Shown piece by piece: positions 1 through 8,146 of a DNA stretch of 10,984 nt. The translations under genes and the position numbers were made by a program. Location: positions 1 through 10,984 of the forward strand of contig CAYYWV010000083.1 in NCBI GenBank assembly GCA_964475385.1, written 5' to 3'. The notes under the pieces were generated by a model. It searched no databases. It saw nothing but the letters and a program-made list of their open reading frames with translations, and was not told the origin of the DNA. Every line of letters begins with the position of its first letter. The first letter of the stretch is position 1. The DNA comes from CAYYWV01 sp964475385. Lineage in GTDB: Bacteria > Pseudomonadota > Alphaproteobacteria > JAAXGF01.

Positions 1-2284
<2,284 letters not shown>

Positions 2285-2424
2285 GGCCCCGAACGATGGC
2301 TGGAATCGCGCGGGTCCACGCCCGCGACGGCGCCCTTAATATAGGCGCGCCGCCCCCGCGAAGGCGAGCCTCATCGCGCGGGCCGAAAGCTCGCGTCGAA
2401 GGCGCATCCACGAAGCCGGAGCGT

Positions 2425-2916
2425 TCAGGAGCGGATGTCGACCAACCGGCCGCGGATCTTGTCGGCGGTCTCGAGCGCGGTGAGCGAGGCCTCGAAGGCG
2501 CGTTGAGAGCGGACCATCTCGGCGAACTCGCGCTCGATCGAAACGTTGGGGCGCTGGACGACGCCGTTCTCGTCGGCGTCCGCCGCATCGGGCGCGAACG
2601 CCGGGACCGAGGGCGGCTCGACGGGCTGCGTCTTGGCGACGGTGCCGCCGTTCGCGAGCGCATGCTGGACCACGCGCCGGGGCGTGAAGCCTTCGTCGCC
2701 AGGGGCGGGAGCGGCCGGCGCGCCGTTGCGGCTACCTCGGTCCTTGCTCACCGGCGGCGACGGGCTTGGCGCTTCTGGAGCGCTGCGCTGGCTGTCGGCG
2801 GCGTCGGCGCGGGTGACCGCGGTCGAACGCAGATTGGCGATGTTGTCGGCCGCCACCCCGACGCGCTGCGACGCGGCGGCCACACCGGATAATGAGCTAT
2901 TGAAGGCGTCGATCAT
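2425..2916 (-). CDS. Orphan short flagellar basal-body rod-like protein (FlgC/FlgG family ends)
   Basis: This 163-residue protein has the two conserved ends of flagellar axial (rod/hook) proteins. Residues 1-30 resemble the rod N-terminal motif (short helix, then GVAAASQRVGVAADNIANL, like the family's SANNIAN signature). Residues about 115-163 resemble the C-terminal helix (RPNVSIEREFAEMVRSQRAF, then an ETADKIRGRLVDIRS-type ending, like the ETADEML..LLDI ending of FlgC). Between them is a Pro/Ala/Ser-rich, probably disordered stretch instead of a rod core. In rod proteins both ends pair into a coiled coil in the periplasm; whether this one joins the rod is unknown. It has no cleavable signal peptide, as usual for axial proteins. 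The ATG at 2914-2916 is backed by a strong Shine-Dalgarno (2925-2931). It lies 140 nt upstream of uvrA on the same strand and apart from any flagellar cluster. A CtrA-type box lies 41 nt before its start. Family assignment is fairly sure; the exact role is not. Confidence 0.8.
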   Translation of the reverse strand: MIDAFNSSLSGVAAASQRVGVAADNIANLRSTAVTRADAADSQRSAPEAPSPSPPVSKDRGSRNGAPAAPAPGDEGFTPRRVVQHALANGGTVAKTQPVEPPSVPAFAPDAADADENGVVQRPNVSIEREFAEMVRSQRAFEASLTALETADKIRGRLVDIRS

Positions 2917-2924
2917 GAGGAATG

Positions 2925-2931
2925 CCTCCTT
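2925..2931 (-). promoter_or_regulatory. Strong ribosome binding site of the rod-like gene
   Basis: On the minus strand this reads AAGGAGG, eight nucleotides before the ATG at 2916. It is the best Shine-Dalgarno sequence in the window and fixes the start of the rod-like gene. Confidence 0.8.
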
Positions 2932-2957
2932 ATCCAGGAGACTTCAACAAAAAAGTA

Positions 2958-2972
2958 TTAAGAATTCGTTAA
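2958..2972 (-). promoter_or_regulatory. CtrA-type box TTAA-N7-TTAA
   Basis: On the minus strand the 15 bases read TTAACGAATTCTTAA, which is two exact TTAA half-sites separated by seven bases. This is the consensus of CtrA, the alphaproteobacterial cell-cycle response regulator that controls many flagellar genes. The box is nearly symmetrical, so both strands match. Its near edge is 41 nt upstream of the start codon of the rod-like gene, a normal place for a promoter. I cannot see a clear -10 element, so activation versus repression is open. The site match is seen directly; binding is inference. Confidence 0.6.
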
Positions 2973-3020
2973 ACTGAAAACGGAAACAGACCTACGAAGA
3001 AGTTCCATAGTATAAAAATT

Positions 3021-3058
3021 AGATAAAATTTTATCGAAATTCCATTCGTATTTTATCT
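3021..3058. repeat. Cluster of inverted GATAAAAT half-sites
   Basis: GATAAAATTTTATC at 3022-3035 is a perfect 14-base palindrome. Its right half, ATTTTATC (3028-3035), recurs in the same orientation at 3050-3057, 22 bases on, about two helical turns. The outer arms AGATAAAAT (3021-3029) and ATTTTATCT (3050-3058) are also exact inverted repeats, with CGAA (3035-3038) and TTCG (3045-3048) nested inside. The arrangement looks like a multi-site operator for a dimeric regulator between the divergent rod-like gene and ssb. The A+T richness raises the chance of accidental palindromes. Confidence 0.55.
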
Positions 3059-3155
3059 GATCCGTCAGGCGCGAAAAGGCGCGGGCTTCCTTTCGTCGGC
3101 CGCGCCGGGCGACTCCTTTCCGGTCGTAGCGGAAAAACGCCTCCGGCAGAATGAT

Positions 3156-3183
3156 TCCACAGGGCCGAAACATGCTCTAAACT
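3156..3183 (+). promoter_or_regulatory. Weak candidate ssb promoter
   Basis: TCCACA (3156-3161), 16 bases, then TAAACT (3178-3183) resembles a housekeeping -35/-10 pair with four of six matches at the -35. It would start transcription near 3190, about 40 nt before the ssb ATG. This is the best pair I find in front of ssb, but it is far from decisive. Confidence 0.3.
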
Positions 3184-3232
3184 GCGCGCGCCCCGGGGAC
3201 ACCAATCGGGAAGACGGAACGGAGTGTGGGAG

Positions 3233-3685
3233 ATGGCGGGCAGCGTCAACAAGGTGATTCTGATCGGCAACCTGGGGCGCGACCCCGAGGCGCGCAGCCT
3301 TAACGACGGCTCGCCGGTGGTCAACCTTTCGGTCGCGACGAGCGAGCGTTGGACCGACCGCGCAAGCGGGGAGCGGCGCGAACGGACCGAGTGGCACCGG
3401 GTGGTCATCTTCGACCCCCAGCTTTGCGAGATCGCGCAGAAGTACCTGCGCAAAGGCTCGAAGGTCTATGTCGAAGGGCAGCTCCAGACCCGCAAGTGGA
3501 CCGACCAACAGGGCAACGAGCGCTACACGACCGAGGTCGTCCTGCGGCGCTTCAACAGCGCGCTCACCATGCTGGATTCGCGGGGCGAAGGCGGGGGCGA
3601 GGCTTATGGCGCGAGCGCGCCGGCGGCGGAGCCCGCGAGCGCGCCGGCCGCCGCCGGCGACCTCGACGACGATATCCCGTTCTGA
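3233..3685 (+). CDS. ssb: Single-stranded DNA-binding protein, SSB
   Basis: SSB coats single-stranded DNA in replication, repair and recombination and recruits partner proteins through its acidic tip. The 150-residue product has the OB-fold start NKVILIGNLGRDPEAR from residue 6, aromatic DNA-stacking candidates W40, W54, F60 and W89, and the strongly conserved KGSKVYVEGQLQTRKW stretch at 74-89. After about residue 112 comes a short Gly/Ala/Pro/Glu linker, and the protein ends in DDDIPF, the universal partner-binding tip. I chose the ATG at 3233 because GGAG at 3221-3224 sits eight bases before it; the in-frame GTG at 3224 would lack a spaced ribosome binding site. The linker is rather short compared with many alphaproteobacterial SSBs. 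It lies 142 nt before gyrA in the same direction. I see no convincing SOS box upstream. Confidence 0.97.
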   Translation: MAGSVNKVILIGNLGRDPEARSLNDGSPVVNLSVATSERWTDRASGERRERTEWHRVVIFDPQLCEIAQKYLRKGSKVYVEGQLQTRKWTDQQGNERYTTEVVLRRFNSALTMLDSRGEGGGEAYGASAPAAEPASAPAAAGDLDDDIPF

Positions 3686-3731
3686 CGGGCTGTCGAAGAC
3701 GATCGCCCCGGTCGTTGCGGCGGCGCGCTGG

Positions 3732-3760
3732 TTGTTCGCATTTGCGAAATCCTGTAGCAT
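3732..3760 (+). promoter_or_regulatory. Predicted gyrA promoter
   Basis: TTGTTC (3732-3737), a 17-base spacer, then TAGCAT (3755-3760) is a good housekeeping-type promoter in the 142-nt ssb-gyrA gap. Transcription would start near 3767, leaving a leader of about 60 nt before the gyrA start. The pair is seen directly; use is inferred. Confidence 0.5.
3735..3748. promoter_or_regulatory. Palindrome overlapping the gyrA promoter
   Basis: TTCGCA-TT-TGCGAA consists of two perfect 6-base arms two bases apart. It covers the end of the predicted -35 element and most of the first two-thirds of the spacer, where a bound dimer would block RNA polymerase. It does not match the alphaproteobacterial LexA direct repeat. 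I do not recognise the regulator. Confidence 0.4.
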
Positions 3761-3769
3761 GCGCGACGC

Positions 3770-3808
3770 CCGCGGCTTGGCCCCCGGCGCCGCGGATTCC
3801 GTATTTTT
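3770..3808 (+). terminator. Hairpin followed by a T run in the gyrA leader (possible terminator or attenuator)
   Basis: CCGCGGC (3770-3776) and GCCGCGG (3789-3795) form a perfect 7-bp GC stem with a 12-nt loop. A run of five T follows at 3804-3808, eight bases after the stem, which is farther than in a classical intrinsic terminator. It could end ssb transcripts, but it also lies at the very start of the predicted gyrA mRNA. Confidence 0.35.
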
Positions 3809-3827
3809 CTGACCCCGATCGTCCCGC

Positions 3828-6524
3828 GTGAGCGAACCCCTGATTCCCGCCGATCACGACATCGCGCCCGTCGCGATCGAGGAGGAGATGAAGCGCTCCT
3901 ACCTCGATTACGCGATGAGCGTGATCGTCTCGCGCGCGCTGCCCGACGTGCGCGACGGGCTCAAGCCTGTGCACCGGCGCATCCTCTATGGGATGCAGGA
4001 GGCGGGCTACACCTCGGACAAGCCGTACCGCAAGTCGGCCCGCGTGGTCGGCGACGTGATGGGTAAGTACCACCCGCACGGCGATTCGTCGATCTACGAC
4101 GCCATGGTGCGCATGGCGCAAGATTTTTCGATGCGGCTGCCGTTGATCGACGGGCAGGGCAACTTCGGCTCGATGGACGGCGATCCGCCGGCGGCGATGC
4201 GTTACACCGAGGTCCGCCTCGCCCCGCCGGCCGAGGCGATGCTCGACGACATCGACAAGGAGACCGTCGACTTCCGCCCCAACTACGACGAAAGCGCCGA
4301 GGAGCCGGTGGTCCTGCCGGCGCGCTTTCCCAACCTTCTGGTCAACGGGGCCGGCGGCATTGCGGTCGGCATGGCGACCAACATTCCGCCCCATAACCTC
4401 GGCGAGGTGATCGACGCCTGCTGCGCCTATGTCGACGATCCCGAGATTACGATCGAGGCGCTGATGGAGCATCTGCCCGGGCCGGACTTTCCGACCGGGG
4501 GGATCATCCTCGGGCGCGCGGGCCTGCGCGCGGCCTATCACACCGGCCGCGGCACCATTCCGGTCCGCGCACGGACCCACTTCGAGACCATCCGCAAGGA
4601 CCGCGAGGCGATCGTCGTCACCGAGATCCCGTTCCAGGTCAACAAGGCGCGGCTGATCGAGCGCATCGCCGAGGTGGTGCGCGACAAGCGGGTCGAGGGA
4701 ATCGCCGAGCTGCGCGACGAATCGGACCGCGACGGCGTGCGCGTGGTGATCGAGCTCAAGCGCGAGGCGGTCGCCGACGTGGTGCTCAACCAGCTCTTCC
4801 ACTTCACGCCTTTGCAGACGACCTTCCCGGTCAACATGCTGGCGCTCGACCGCGGCCGGCCGGTCCAGATGACGATCAAGGAGGTGATCGCCGCCTTCGT
4901 CGACTTCCGGGCCGAGGTGATTCGCCGCCGCACCGCGCATCTCCTTCGCAAGGCCCGCGCCCGCGCCCATGTTCTGGTCGGGCTTGCGATCGCGGTCGCC
5001 AACCTGGATCCCGTGATCCGGCTGATCCGCGAGGCGCGCGATCCGGCCGCCGCCCGCGAGGCCCTGATGGCGCGGGCCTGGCCGGCGGGGGCGGTCGCGC
5101 CGCTCCTCGCCCTGATCGAGGAGCCGGACGAAGCCTTCCGCGACGGCGCGTACCGGCTCGACGAGGCCCAGGCCCGCGCGATTCTGGAGCTGCGCCTCCA
5201 CCGGCTGACCGGGCTCGAGCGCGAGAAGATCGGCGAGGAGCTGCGCGAGATCGCCGAACGCATCCGAGAGTACCTCGCGGTCCTCGGCTCGCGCGAGCGG
5301 CTGATGGCGATCTTGCGCGACGAGCTCGCAGCGCTCAAGGAGCGCTTCGCCGATCCGCGCCGCACCCGGATCGAGGAGGTCGAGTTCGAGCAGGACATCG
5401 AAGACCTGATCCAGCGCGAGAACATGGTCGTCACCGTCAGCCACAAGGGCTACATCAAGCGGGTGCCGCTTTCGACCTACCGCGCCCAGCGCCGCGGCGG
5501 CAAAGGGCGGACCGGGATGCGCACCCGCGACGAGGACTTCGTCGCCCAGGTCTACGTAGTCAACACCCACACCCCGGTTCTGTTCTTCTCGACCGCAGGC
5601 AAGGTCTACAAGCTCAAGGTCTACCGGCTGCCGCTGGGCACCCCGCAGGCGCGCGGCAAGGCGCTCGTGAACCTTCTGCCGCTCGACGAGGGCGAGACCA
5701 TCTCGACCGTGCTGCCGCTGCCCGAAGATCCGGCCGAGTGCGCGGACCTCAACGTCATGTTCACGACCGCCGCGGGGTTCGTTCGCCGCAACGCGCTCTC
5801 GGACTTCGTCAACGTCAAGGCCAACGGCAAGATCGCCATGAAGCTCGGCGAAGGCGACCGCTTGGTGCGGGTGCGGATCTGCGCGCCCGGCGAGGACGTG
5901 TTGCTGGTCACCCGAGGCGGAAAGTGCATCCGTTTTCCGGTCGAAGACGTGCGCCTGTTCAGCGGCCGCACGTCCGTGGGCGTGCGCGGGATTCGGCTCG
6001 CCCCGGGCGATGCGGTGATCGCGATGTCGGTGCTGCGCCACGTCGAGGCCACGACCGAGGAGCGCGAGGCCTATCTGCGCTACGCCAACGCGCTGCGGCG
6101 CGCCGAAGGCAACGGCGACGAGGGCGAATCGGCCCCGCCGTCCGCCGACGGCCTCGATCCGGAACGAATCAAGGAGCTCGCCGCCCAAGAGCAGTTCATC
6201 CTGAGCGTCACCGAGTACGGCTTCGGCAAGCGGACCTCGGCCTACGAGTATCGCATCACCCGGCGCGGCGGACAGGGAATCGCGAACATCGAGACCTCGG
6301 AGCGCAACGGCGACGTCGTCGCCTCCTTCCCGGTCGCCGACGGCGACCACATCATGCTGGTGACCGACGGCGGCCAGCTCATCCGCTGTCCGGTGAACGA
6401 TATCCGCATCGCCGGGCGCAAGACCCAGGGCGTCACCCTGTTTCGCGTCGCCGAGGGCGAGCGCGTGGTCTCCGTCGCCCGGCTCGCCGAGGACGGAAAC
6501 GACGAGGGGGACGACGATGACTAG
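3828..6524 (+). CDS. gyrA: DNA gyrase subunit A, GyrA
   Basis: GyrA cuts and rejoins DNA in the A2B2 gyrase complex, which introduces negative supercoils using ATP bound by GyrB. The 898-residue product has the N-terminal breakage-reunion domain with the catalytic tyrosine Y126 in RYTEVRL, and the quinolone-determining stretch HPHGDSSIYD with Ser87 and Asp91, the drug-sensitive residues at the E. coli 83 and 87 positions. The C-terminal wrapping domain carries the GyrA box QRRGGKG at 554-560, which separates it from ParC. An acidic, variable insert lies around residues 760-780, as in other alphaproteobacteria, and the protein ends in a run of Asp. The start is the GTG at 3828: an in-frame TGA lies at 3810-3812 and the MSEPLIPADHDI-like N-terminus fits relatives. 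No Shine-Dalgarno is visible before it. Its last eight bases overlap coaD. Confidence 0.98.
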   Translation: MSEPLIPADHDIAPVAIEEEMKRSYLDYAMSVIVSRALPDVRDGLKPVHRRILYGMQEAGYTSDKPYRKSARVVGDVMGKYHPHGDSSIYDAMVRMAQDFSMRLPLIDGQGNFGSMDGDPPAAMRYTEVRLAPPAEAMLDDIDKETVDFRPNYDESAEEPVVLPARFPNLLVNGAGGIAVGMATNIPPHNLGEVIDACCAYVDDPEITIEALMEHLPGPDFPTGGIILGRAGLRAAYHTGRGTIPVRARTHFETIRKDREAIVVTEIPFQVNKARLIERIAEVVRDKRVEGIAELRDESDRDGVRVVIELKREAVADVVLNQLFHFTPLQTTFPVNMLALDRGRPVQMTIKEVIAAFVDFRAEVIRRRTAHLLRKARARAHVLVGLAIAVANLDPVIRLIREARDPAAAREALMARAWPAGAVAPLLALIEEPDEAFRDGAYRLDEAQARAILELRLHRLTGLEREKIGEELREIAERIREYLAVLGSRERLMAILRDELAALKERFADPRRTRIEEVEFEQDIEDLIQRENMVVTVSHKGYIKRVPLSTYRAQRRGGKGRTGMRTRDEDFVAQVYVVNTHTPVLFFSTAGKVYKLKVYRLPLGTPQARGKALVNLLPLDEGETISTVLPLPEDPAECADLNVMFTTAAGFVRRNALSDFVNVKANGKIAMKLGEGDRLVRVRICAPGEDVLLVTRGGKCIRFPVEDVRLFSGRTSVGVRGIRLAPGDAVIAMSVLRHVEATTEEREAYLRYANALRRAEGNGDEGESAPPSADGLDPERIKELAAQEQFILSVTEYGFGKRTSAYEYRITRRGGQGIANIETSERNGDVVASFPVADGDHIMLVTDGGQLIRCPVNDIRIAGRKTQGVTLFRVAEGERVVSVARLAEDGNDEGDDDD

Positions 6525-7053
6525 GCCGCTCGTAGGCGTCTATCCGGGCACTTTCGACCCCATCACTCACGGCCACACCGACATCGTGCGCCGGGCGCTG
6601 CGCATCGTCGACCGGCTGGTGATCGGGGTCGCCGTGAACGCGGGCAAGGAGCCGCTTCTCAGCCTCGACGAGCGGGTCGCGATCGTCCGCGAGGAGATCG
6701 CCGCGCTCGGCGACGGAGAGACGGGCGCGGTCGAGGTCCGCCCTTTCGACAACCTGCTCGTGCAGTTCGCCGCCGATATGGGGGCTCAGGTGATCTTGCG
6801 CGGGCTGCGCGCGGTGTCCGACTTCGAGTACGAGTTCCAGATGACCGGCATGAACGCGCGGCTCAATCGCGAGATCGAGACCGTGTTCCTGATGGCGTCC
6901 GAGACCCACCAGTTCATCGCTTCGCGCCTCGTCAAGGAGATCGCGCGCCTCGGCGGCGACATATCGAGCTTCGTCTCGCCCAATGTGGGCCGGCATCTCG
7001 CGCGCGCGCTCGCCCGCGAACGCGCGGCCCGCGGCCGGCCCGACCCTGCGTGA
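6517..7053 (+). CDS. coaD: Phosphopantetheine adenylyltransferase, CoaD
   Basis: CoaD joins ATP and 4'-phosphopantetheine to give dephospho-CoA and pyrophosphate, the fourth step of coenzyme A synthesis from pantothenate, in the cytoplasm. The 178 residues begin with the nucleotidyltransferase motif YPGTFDPITHGH (T12 and H20 correspond to E. coli T10 and H18). RGLRAVSDFEYEFQM at 95-109 supplies the conserved arginines R95 and R98, and IASRLVKEIARLGGDI at 134-149 is the ISSTxVRE-like nucleotide-binding motif. It is slightly longer than the usual 160-170 residues because of an Arg/Ala-rich tail. The ATG at 6517 overlaps the gyrA stop codon and has GAGGGGG at 6504-6510 as a ribosome binding site, so it is probably translated from the gyrA message. 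Confidence 0.96.
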   Translation: MTRPLVGVYPGTFDPITHGHTDIVRRALRIVDRLVIGVAVNAGKEPLLSLDERVAIVREEIAALGDGETGAVEVRPFDNLLVQFAADMGAQVILRGLRAVSDFEYEFQMTGMNARLNREIETVFLMASETHQFIASRLVKEIARLGGDISSFVSPNVGRHLARALARERAARGRPDPA

Positions 7054-7099
7054 GGCCCGAACGACGCATCCGTCGCCGCGCCCAGGCCGGACCCGTCCC

Positions 7100-8146
7100 G
7101 TGAAGGTTGATCTCTTCGATTATGCGCTTCCGCCCGAACGCATCGCCGCGCGCCCGGTCGAGCCGCGCGATGCGGCGCGGCTTCTCGAGGTGCGCGCCGA
7201 CCGTCTCGTCGATTGGCGGTTTCGGGATCTGCCGGGACTTCTGCGGCCGGGCGATCTTCTCGTGTTCAACGACACCCGGGTGATCCCGGCGCGCCTTCGC
7301 GGCCGGCGCGGCGCGGCGGGCGTCGAGGTGACGCTCCATCGCGACGAGGGCGGCGGACTCTGGCGCGCTTTCGCCAAGCCTGCGCGCAAGCTCCGGCCCG
7401 GCGACCGGGTCGCCTTCGCCGCCGATTTTACGGCCGAGGTCGTCGAGAAAGGGGAGCGCGGCGAGGTGGTCCTGCGGTTCGACTGCGCGGGCGCGGCCTT
7501 GCGCGCCCAGCTCGACCGCTACGGCATGACGCCGCTTCCGCCTTATATTCCGCGGCCCGACGGAGCGGACGCCCGCGATGCGCGCGATTACCAGACGATC
7601 TATGCGCGCCGCGACGGCGCCGTCGCCGCGCCGACCGCGGGCCTTCACTTCACCTCCGGCCTGCTCGATGCGCTCAAGACCCGCGGGGTCGGCTTCGCCT
7701 GGGTTACGTTGCATGTCGGCGCGGGCACCTTTCTGCCGGTCCGCGTCGAAGACACCCGAGACCATCGAATGCACGCCGAGTGGGGACGGATCGATGCGGA
7801 GACGGCGGCGGCGATTGAGCGGACGCGCGCCGCGGGGGGGCGCGTGGCGGCCGTCGGCACCACGAGCCTTCGCCTTCTCGAGGCGGTCGCAGGGCGCGAC
7901 GAACGCGGGCGGATCGCGCCCTTCGACGGCGCGGTCGATCTGTTCATCACGCCGGGGTATCGCTTTCGCGCGGTCGACGCGTTGATCACCAACTTTCATC
8001 TTCCGCGCTCGACCCTGTTCATGCTGGTCTGCGCCTTCAGCGGGCTTGCGCGCATGCGCGCGGCCTACGCCCACGCCATCGCGGCGGGCTATCGCTTCTA
8101 TTCTTACGGAGATGCTTGCTTCCTTCACAGGCTCGATCATGACTGA
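7100..8146 (+). CDS. queA: S-adenosylmethionine:tRNA ribosyltransferase-isomerase, QueA
   Basis: QueA transfers and rearranges the ribose of S-adenosylmethionine onto 7-aminomethyl-7-deazaguanine in the wobble position of tRNA, giving epoxyqueuosine. The 348-residue product matches the family over its full length: a start like MKVDLFDYALPPERIAARP, GDLLVFNDTRVIPARL at 51-66, YGMTPLPPYIPRP at 141-153, GAVAAPTAGLHF at 173-184, VTLHVGAGTFLPVR at 202-215, VGTTSLRLLEA at 252-262 and the C-terminal NFHLPRSTLFMLV and YRFYSYGDA blocks. I chose the GTG at 7100 because it gives the family N-terminus; no good Shine-Dalgarno precedes it. It follows coaD after 46 nt and overlaps tgt, the enzyme of the preceding step in the pathway, by eight bases. 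From memory, many relatives carry a peptidyl-prolyl isomerase gene between coaD and queA; none is present here. Confidence 0.96.
   Translation: MKVDLFDYALPPERIAARPVEPRDAARLLEVRADRLVDWRFRDLPGLLRPGDLLVFNDTRVIPARLRGRRGAAGVEVTLHRDEGGGLWRAFAKPARKLRPGDRVAFAADFTAEVVEKGERGEVVLRFDCAGAALRAQLDRYGMTPLPPYIPRPDGADARDARDYQTIYARRDGAVAAPTAGLHFTSGLLDALKTRGVGFAWVTLHVGAGTFLPVRVEDTRDHRMHAEWGRIDAETAAAIERTRAAGGRVAAVGTTSLRLLEAVAGRDERGRIAPFDGAVDLFITPGYRFRAVDALITNFHLPRSTLFMLVCAFSGLARMRAAYAHAIAAGYRFYSYGDACFLHRLDHD

Larger units (their letters stand above)
2941..3060. other. AT-rich intergenic regulatory island
   Basis: By direct count 32 of 120 bases are G or C (27%), inside DNA that is otherwise strongly GC-rich. The island lies between two divergent genes, the rod-like gene (minus) and ssb (plus), in a 316-nt stretch (2917-3232) with no coding sequence I can support. 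It contains the CtrA-type box and the inverted-repeat cluster listed separately. The remaining part (3061-3232) returns to high G+C and holds a weak candidate ssb promoter. Confidence 0.75.

Noticed and set aside
2291..2306. Possible LexA/SOS box just upstream of uvrA
   Set aside because: GAAC at 2291-2294 is followed by GGAA, not GAAC, at the required 7-base spacing. No GTTC-N7-GTTC was found upstream of uvrA or ssb, so SOS control cannot be supported from this sequence.
3153..3157. GANTC (CcrM methylation) sites upstream of uvrA (2303-2307), ssb (3153-3157), gyrA (3795-3799) and the kinase (10813-10817)
   Set aside because: GANTC also occurs many times inside the genes of this window, so these four sites do not stand out from background.
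3224..3232. Upstream GTG start for ssb adding three residues
   Set aside because: The GGAG ribosome binding site overlaps this GTG and is correctly spaced for the ATG at 3233, which also gives the usual SSB N-terminus.
3676..3689. Hairpin CCCGT/ACGGG across the ssb stop codon as a terminator
   Set aside because: The stem is only five pairs and no T run follows, so it is not a credible intrinsic terminator.
3564..6350. A 928-codon open frame on the minus strand opposite gyrA
   Set aside because: Same antisense effect of GC-rich codons; no domain, and it runs through ssb, the intergenic gap and gyrA. GyrA on the plus strand is unambiguous.
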